Below are positions 4,765-8,547 of a stretch of DNA of 8,547 bases, piece by piece; the stretch's first letter is position 1, and each line of letters opens with the position of its first letter. A program made the translations under genes and the position numbers. Where the stretch lies: assembly GCA_038229875.1 (NCBI GenBank), contig JBBROA010000153.1:1-8547 (forward strand). Direction: 5' to 3'. The notes beneath the pieces were generated by a model. The model searched no databases, was not told the origin of the DNA, and saw nothing but the letters and a program-made list of their open reading frames with translations. Origin of the DNA: JALYUA01 sp038229875 (lineage in GTDB: Bacteria; Acidobacteriota; Thermoanaerobaculia; UBA5066; Gp7-AA6).

Positions 4765-5172
4765 CTAGGCTGGTTCCCACCGGCGCAGGAACTCGGCGGG
4801 AGTCACGACGAGAGATCGGCGAATCGAAGGAACCTGGAAGTGGCGGGTGTTTCCAGTGACCAGGAAATCCGCATCGGCGGCGACGGCCACCTCGAGGAAC
4901 GGGCGATCGGCTTCGTCCTTCAGGGCGAGCTTCAGCGGAGGTGCGCTGATCCTGGTGGCCTCCGCCTCGACGAGATCGAGGAAGTCCGAGATGTCTGCAG
5001 GATCGAAGCCGAACTTCCTCCGCGGCAGGACGGCCCGGTACTCGGCCAGGATTCGATCATCGACGAGCAGGTTCACCTCACTGGCCAGGAGCAGGTCGAT
5101 GATCCGGCCGGGAAAACCTTCCGGATTCAACAGGCCGGACACGATCACGTTCGTGTCCAAAACGATCTTCAA
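4765..5172 (-). CDS. PIN-domain toxin (second module)
   Basis: The 135-residue protein belongs to the putative toxin component, PIN family: D6 in IVLDTNVIVSGLL, E44 in ILAEYRAVL, D89 in DEADRPFLEVA and VTGNTRHF near the end. The last motif has N108 where many PIN proteins have aspartate; this is normal for the TGN-x-RHF subgroup. It should be a metal-dependent ribonuclease. The start is TTG at 5172, overlapping the antitoxin stop by 4 nt (TTGA); no ATG fits the N-terminal strand. It is only distantly similar to the first PIN toxin, so it is not a recent local duplicate. Confidence 0.87.
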   Translation of the reverse strand: MKIVLDTNVIVSGLLNPEGFPGRIIDLLLASEVNLLVDDRILAEYRAVLPRRKFGFDPADISDFLDLVEAEATRISAPPLKLALKDEADRPFLEVAVAADADFLVTGNTRHFQVPSIRRSLVVTPAEFLRRWEPA

Positions 5173-5456
5173 GCTGAGCGGCGCTTGCGGCGAGCTTCGC
5201 GAATCTCCCGGTTGATCTCCGTCATCGTGAGCCGGCTTGTTCCGGCCTCCGCAGCCCTCTTCCGCATGCGAGAGACCGCCATCGTCGCCTTCGCCCGGCG
5301 AATGGCATCCACCGTCTCATCCAGCCGGGCCTCGTCCACTCCAACGAGCACTCCCATCGGCTTTCCGTTTGCTGTCAGAACAACGTCCGCCTGGGAGAGG
5401 CTTGCCCAGAGCTTTCCGGGCCTGTTTCGCAGTTCGCGCACGCTGACGAATCTCAT
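5169..5456 (-). CDS. Phd/YefM-family antitoxin
   Basis: The 95-residue protein starts with the Phd/YefM DNA-binding fold: MRFVSVRELRNRPGKLWASL (1-20), then the strands ADVVLTANGKPMGVLVGV (23-40), which are diagnostic of the prevent-host-death family. A basic, helical tail (NREIREARRKRRSA) is the likely toxin-neutralising part. It precedes and overlaps the PIN toxin gene, a common pairing. ATG 5456 has no Shine-Dalgarno; a TG-C-TACACT box ends 6 nt upstream, so a leaderless message is likely. An inverted repeat across that box (5464-5495) is a probable operator. Confidence 0.87.
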   Translation of the reverse strand: MRFVSVRELRNRPGKLWASLSQADVVLTANGKPMGVLVGVDEARLDETVDAIRRAKATMAVSRMRKRAAEAGTSRLTMTEINREIREARRKRRSA

Positions 5457-5462
5457 CCGGGC

Positions 5463-5495
5463 AGTGTAGCACTTTGGGCTCCAGAAGCGCTACAC
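5463..5495 (-). promoter_or_regulatory. Phd operon promoter element and operator
   Basis: On the minus strand TG-C-TACACT (TACACT at 5468-5463) forms an extended -10 box, without a good -35. GTGTAGC (5464-5470) and GCTACAC (5489-5495) are a perfect 7-bp inverted repeat whose one arm covers the -10. Phd proteins repress their operons through such palindromes. Transcription would begin at about the ATG (5456). Confidence 0.55.
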
Positions 5496-5529
5496 CGCGC
5501 CGCTCGACTTGCCGCGCCAACGCGGCCGC

Positions 5530-5775
5530 CCGCCCTTAGAGTCCGCCTTGTCTCGAAAGGAGGGCTGATGATCGCAGCGGCGGCCCTGATCGGTCTTACA
5601 CGTCCTCGCTGACGCAGCTCCCTCGGCCCCGCCCGCCATTCCTCCTCCTTTTCGGGGCATCGCGGGGTTCCTGGCGAAGCTGTGTGGGGATCGATCGCCG
5701 TCTTCCACGCGGCCGCCGAGACCACGGAGCCGACTTCTAGTACCTGACGGGCTCTCGGAGCCGGAGTCCGCCTCG
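5530..5775 (+). pseudogene. Decayed copy of the 5' end of the peptidase gene
   Basis: The stretch from CCCTTAGA (5533) through GAAAGGAG (5555-5562) and ATGATC (5568) follows the leader and first roughly 80 codons of the intact peptidase gene (about 1187-1471). Shared blocks include GATCGATCGCCGTCTTCCAC and GGAGCCGGAGTCCG. Extra bases after the eighth codon cause a frameshift and a TGA after 14 codons. Several small deletions and a loss of about 38 bp between the GAGACCACGG and GACTTCT blocks follow, and TGG has become TAG. The catalytic domain is absent. The divergence is much greater than between the two 3'-end copies, so this copy is older. It is the only content of the gap between the Phd and VOC genes. 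Confidence 0.85.
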
Positions 5776-5829
5776 TTCGGCCGCCGCTCCCTCGGCCGTA
5801 CGTCAGCCCGTCAGTCCGTCAGCCCCGTC
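5775..5829. repeat. Shared tail sequence, copy 2
   Basis: This is the partner of 3648-3700: GTTCGGCCGCCG-C-TCCCTCG, then a short array GTCAGCCC-GTCAGTCC-GTCAGCCC. Its right end overlaps the last codons and stop of the VOC gene (stop at 5819-5821). The first bases (GTTCGGCCGC) also occur inside the intact peptidase gene (near 1523), so the left boundary with the decayed copy is ambiguous. Confidence 0.6.
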
Positions 5830-6295
5830 GCGCCGCTTCGATCTTGGCGACGTCGATCTTCTGCATCGGCATCATCGCCTCGAACGCGCGTTTAGCCTCG
5901 TCGCCGCCGGCCGCGAGCGCGTCCATGAGCACGCGGGGCGTGATCTGCCAGGAAATGCCCCAGCGGTCCTTGCACCAGCCGCACTCGCTTTCCTTGCCCC
6001 CATTGCCGACGATCGCGTTCCAGTAGCGGTCCGTCTCTTCCTGATCGTCCGTCGCGATCTGGAAAGAAAAGGCCTCGGTGTGCTGGAACGTCGGGCCGCC
6101 GTTCAAGCCGAGACAGGGAATGCCCAGCACCGTGAACTCGACCGTCAGGACTTGGCCCTTCTTGCCACCCGGGTAGTCGCTCGGGGCCTTGTGAACGGCG
6201 GTCACCTGGCTGTCCGGAAAGGTCGCCGCGTAGAAACGGGCCGCATCGAGCGCGTCCTTGTCGTACCAGAGGCAAATCGTGTTCCTGGGTTGCAT
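5819..6295 (-). CDS. PhnB-like VOC-family protein
   Basis: The 158-residue protein belongs to the vicinal-oxygen-chelate superfamily, PhnB / 3-demethylubiquinone-9 3-methyltransferase-like domain. Conserved blocks are NTICLWYDKDALDAARFYA (5-23), FPDSQV, GLNGGPTFQHTEAFSF (63-78) and ESECGWCKDRWGISWQITP (102-120). The often-used methyltransferase label is historical; the true substrate is usually unknown. The frame is open upstream, but ATG 6295 has a strong GAGGAG Shine-Dalgarno 9 nt away, so I take it as the start. A TTGACA promoter lies just upstream, so the gene is transcribed alone. Its last codons overlap the tail repeat, which may have fixed where the protein ends. It has no visible link to the TA genes. 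Confidence 0.9.
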   Translation of the reverse strand: MQPRNTICLWYDKDALDAARFYAATFPDSQVTAVHKAPSDYPGGKKGQVLTVEFTVLGIPCLGLNGGPTFQHTEAFSFQIATDDQEETDRYWNAIVGNGGKESECGWCKDRWGISWQITPRVLMDALAAGGDEAKRAFEAMMPMQKIDVAKIEAARRG

Positions 6296-6317
6296 GTTCG
6301 TTTGCTCCTCATCCGCG

Positions 6318-6346
6318 ATCAGTGCAAAACAACGGTCTCCTGTCAA
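6318..6346 (-). promoter_or_regulatory. Promoter of the VOC gene
   Basis: On the minus strand a consensus TTGACA (6346-6341) lies 17 bp from TG-C-ACTGAT (ACTGAT at 6323-6318), a weak but extended -10. Transcription from about 6311 would give a short leader that includes GAGGAG (6310-6305). The hairpin AACCCG / CGGGTT (6345-6350 / 6356-6361) touches the -35 and could be an operator or the end of the upstream transcript. Confidence 0.55.
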
Positions 6347-6403
6347 CCCGGCAGGCGGGTTCGCCGCGGGCTATCCAGTCTTTTGGTGTTACGGACCGCA
6401 TAA

Positions 6404-6470
6404 GGGAAAGATCACGATTCTTGCGATCTCGCCGCATCCGCGATCGTGTCCCCCTCACGGAATCTTTCCC
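6404..6470. terminator. Long inverted repeat between the SUMF1-hydrolase and VOC genes
   Basis: GGGAAAGAT (6404-6412) and ATCTTTCCC (6462-6470) are perfect 9-bp arms. Inside them CACGAT (6413-6418) pairs with ATCGTG (6443-6448), with 13 unpaired bases on one side. It begins about 28 bp past the stop of the upstream minus-strand gene, where a terminator would sit. It lacks a U-tract, so factor-dependent termination or mRNA 3'-end protection are equally possible. Confidence 0.4.
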
Positions 6471-6498
6471 GCGACCGGGGCGAGGGGGCTCGCGCCAC

Positions 6499-8547
6499 CT
6501 ATCGCTTCACCGGACCGAGGTACCTGTCGAGCCAGTCCAGGCTTTCCCGGATCAACTCCTTCCGCGGCGGGGCGTGGCCGGTTTCGTAGAGGACGTACTT
6601 CTTGTCCGCGTCGGACGTGCCGAGAAACCGGAAGAACGGCTTCTGGCTCGTCTCGACCGGGAAGAAGTGGTCGTAGCGGCCGTTGATCATGAGCGTCGGG
6701 ATCTTTACCCGCGGCAGGAAGTTGAGCTCCTCGGCCTCGGGGAGCGCCTTCGGGAAGGAGAGGCCGCCGGATTCGAGGATTGCGGCCTTGATGCGGGGTT
6801 CGACGGCGAGCATCACGGGGGCCACCTGGCTGCCCCACGAGAGACCGAGATACCCGTAGGCGTCGTGGCGGATCCCGGGGCGCGTCTGGACATAGTCGAG
6901 CGAACGGCCGAGGTCCTTCGACCACATGATCACGTGATCGCGATAGAACGTCGTCGTGTCGGGGTTGTCGTCTCGGACCGCGTCGCGGCGCTGGAAGGTG
7001 CTCTTGTACACGGGTGACACGAGCACCCGGCCGCTCCGCGGGACGAACTCGGCGTAAGGCGACAGGTTGAATTCGCTCTGCTGGATCGCGCCGGAGCCCG
7101 GGAAGTAAATGACCGCCTGATACGGGGGAGTTCCGTGCAGCGGCGTGAAGAGGTAGAGGACGAGGCGCTCGCCGCCGTACGCGGCGTCGAGGGTGACCGT
7201 CTCTCGCTTCCAGTCATCGAAGGCGACCGTTTCCTCGACTTTCGCGTTCAAATCCGTCTTGTCGTAGGCGTAGCTCCCCGTGTAGGCGCGGAAGAGCTCG
7301 TCGGAGACGGGCTTCTCCTTCGCGAAGTCGCGGAAGTCCTCCTCGATACGCGCGGTTGTCTCAGACGCCGGCGGGGAGGCGAGCTTCACGCAGCGGAAGC
7401 CGAAGTTGGGCCGGCGATCCCAAGGGGACTGCGCGTCTTTGTCGATGAACATGTACGTGGGCTCGCCGAACCCGCCCCCCAGGAGGAACCGCTTTCCGGT
7501 GCGGCTCGCGTTCGTGCACCACTCCTTGACGTTGCCCGCCATGTCGCTCGTGCCGAAGCCGCTGACGCGCCCGTCGCCGACGGCCGATGTGTCCTCGCCC
7601 TGAAAGTTGCTGGCCGGCGAGATCATCAGGCTCGCCTGCGTCTGGGCCGCGCGGTTCCAGTGGAAGACGGTCGGCAGGGTCTTCTCCGCGAAGGCCGCGT
7701 AGGCGGACGCCTCGTACCATGAGACGCCCGAGACGGGATGTTTCTCGAACCCCTTCCGATAGTGGCCCGTCTCCCACGCCGCCGGCCCGGGCCGCCCGGT
7801 GGCGTCGCGGAACGCGGCGATCGCCTCGTCGAAGGAAAGCGTGCCGCCGTCGCGCGTGAAGGGCTCCTTCCAGTACTCGCGCTTGCCGTAGCCGCCCGCG
7901 TCGACGAATTTCTGAAAATCTTCATTCGTGACCTCGCGGCGGTCGATGAAGAAATCGTCGAGCGGGACCTCGGCCAGAGCCAGGCCCGGAATGAACGGCT
8001 GCCACTTCCCGCCGGCGACGCGCGTCATGCCGGGCGGGACCGTCGTCGCCGGAGCCAGCCGCGCCGCGATCTTGTAGGGGATCCGATGGACGAGCGTCCA
8101 CGTCGGCTCGATCTCGTAGGCGGGCGCGAATCCCTCCTTCTGAAGGCGCCACACGTAATAGTCCTTCGGCACGCGCTGGTCCTTCAGAGGCGTCCTGCCG
8201 AGGGAGGTCCACGCGTTCGGGTCGCCGCGGTAGGGCCGGTAGGAGACGTCCGCGCCCGGGGGATCGCTCTCGAATGAGAAACCGAGCGTCGCCGATGTCC
8301 AGAGCTTCTCGAGCGTCGGGTCCTGCGGCTCGATCGCGCGGGCCCGGACGATGAGCGCGCCGGCCTCCGGGAACTTCTCCGCGGCGACGAGCTTCGTGGC
8401 CTCCGGGATCGCGGTGCGCTGCACCCAGCGGATGCGCGATTGGCGGCGCGCGAACCAGGCGCCGCCGCCCGCAAACAGGATCAGAAGGACGACGATCGCC
8501 GCGAGGGCCGCCGTAGTCGGCCGGCGGAGGAACGCGGAGCCGGAGGC
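6499..8547 (-). CDS. TM-PEGA-SUMF1-alpha/beta-hydrolase protein, C-terminal part (probable serine/threonine kinase)
   Basis: The frame is open to the right edge, giving 682 visible residues. In visible numbering: a membrane segment, about TTAALAAIVVLLILFAGGGA (11-30), with basic flanks; a PEGA-like domain with SFESDPPGADVSY (91-103) and GRTPL; a SUMF1/FGE-like domain (about 171-388) with FFIDRREVTNEDF, HPVSGVSWYEASAYAAF, DMAGNVKEWC and NFGFRCV; then an alpha/beta-hydrolase domain (about 440-680). The hydrolase has a full triad: nucleophile S570 (GLSWGS), D626 (NGRYD) and H658 (ETGHAPP). The SUMF1 part lacks the paired catalytic cysteines of true formylglycine-generating enzymes, so it is probably a binding or sensing domain. 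Proteins of this shape usually begin with a cytoplasmic Ser/Thr kinase. That part lies outside the window and is inferred. GTG at 8424 is internal, not the start. Confidence 0.85.
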   Translation of the reverse strand, partial: ASGSAFLRRPTTAALAAIVVLLILFAGGGAWFARRQSRIRWVQRTAIPEATKLVAAEKFPEAGALIVRARAIEPQDPTLEKLWTSATLGFSFESDPPGADVSYRPYRGDPNAWTSLGRTPLKDQRVPKDYYVWRLQKEGFAPAYEIEPTWTLVHRIPYKIAARLAPATTVPPGMTRVAGGKWQPFIPGLALAEVPLDDFFIDRREVTNEDFQKFVDAGGYGKREYWKEPFTRDGGTLSFDEAIAAFRDATGRPGPAAWETGHYRKGFEKHPVSGVSWYEASAYAAFAEKTLPTVFHWNRAAQTQASLMISPASNFQGEDTSAVGDGRVSGFGTSDMAGNVKEWCTNASRTGKRFLLGGGFGEPTYMFIDKDAQSPWDRRPNFGFRCVKLASPPASETTARIEEDFRDFAKEKPVSDELFRAYTGSYAYDKTDLNAKVEETVAFDDWKRETVTLDAAYGGERLVLYLFTPLHGTPPYQAVIYFPGSGAIQQSEFNLSPYAEFVPRSGRVLVSPVYKSTFQRRDAVRDDNPDTTTFYRDHVIMWSKDLGRSLDYVQTRPGIRHDAYGYLGLSWGSQVAPVMLAVEPRIKAAILESGGLSFPKALPEAEELNFLPRVKIPTLMINGRYDHFFPVETSQKPFFRFLGTSDADKKYVLYETGHAPPRKELIRESLDWLDRYLGPVKR

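Noticed and set aside
486..5456. Chromosomal integron cassette array
   Set aside because: TA genes in series suggest it, but the modules point in different directions, no integrase is present, and I could not find paired RYYYAAC/GTTRRRY core sites at the module borders.
6322..7722. Plus-strand frames opposite the SUMF1-hydrolase gene
   Set aside because: They are shadows of a gene with clear domain motifs on the minus strand and show no recognisable motifs of their own.
8422..8424. GTG as the start of the SUMF1-hydrolase protein
   Set aside because: The frame continues upstream through a clear membrane segment to the window edge, so this codon is internal.

Overview
This is a GC-rich bacterial window. 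Secreted Xaa-Pro dipeptidase, VOC-fold and kinase-type PEGA/SUMF1/hydrolase genes are interrupted by an unusually dense set of toxin-antitoxin (TA) modules. The SUMF1-plus-alpha/beta-hydrolase receptor-like protein at the right edge, together with the composition, fits Acidobacteriota or a neighbouring phylum. That assignment is inferred from gene content only.

Layout, left to right. (1) 1-312, minus: N-terminal part of a winged-helix regulator of the type usually fused to a nucleotidyltransferase domain. Its start lies inside a 42-bp palindrome. (2) 313-485: divergent control region with a near-perfect 40-bp palindrome and a second inverted repeat just before the next gene. (3) 486-1147, plus: RHH-like antitoxin and PIN toxin. 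(4) 1226-2755, plus: secreted M24B aminopeptidase (Xaa-Pro type) with all five metal ligands. (5) 2781-3247, plus: HicB-like/HicA pair, followed by a convergent broken DUF433 gene (about 3270-3445). This block lies between two 126/128-identical copies of the 3' end of the peptidase gene (2544-2671 and 3485-3612). (6) 3690-4340, minus: HigB/HigA pair with a strong promoter and an operator in the promoter spacer. (7) 4375-4764: hairpins and an internally deleted second copy of higA. (8) 4765-5456, minus: Phd-type antitoxin and PIN toxin. (9) 5530-5829, plus: decayed copy of the 5' end of the peptidase gene followed by a short sequence that also occurs after the 3'-end duplicate. (10) 5819-6295, minus: PhnB-like VOC protein with its own promoter. 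(11) 6499 to the right edge, minus: TM-PEGA-SUMF1-alpha/beta-hydrolase protein, probably the C-terminal part of a serine/threonine kinase.

The core is therefore a TA island: four complete modules of four family combinations, remnants of two more, and a partial regulator of a TA-like type. It seems to have grown inside or beside a duplicated peptidase locus, leaving one intact gene, a spare 3' end and a decayed 5' end. Two themes recur. All four toxins begin at non-ATG codons, three of them through a 4-nt stop/start overlap with the antitoxin. The first gene of most TA operons has an inverted repeat and a -10-like box so close to the start codon that leaderless mRNA is likely, whereas the peptidase and VOC genes have clear Shine-Dalgarno sequences.

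I see no tRNA, rRNA, CRISPR array, transposase or integrase.
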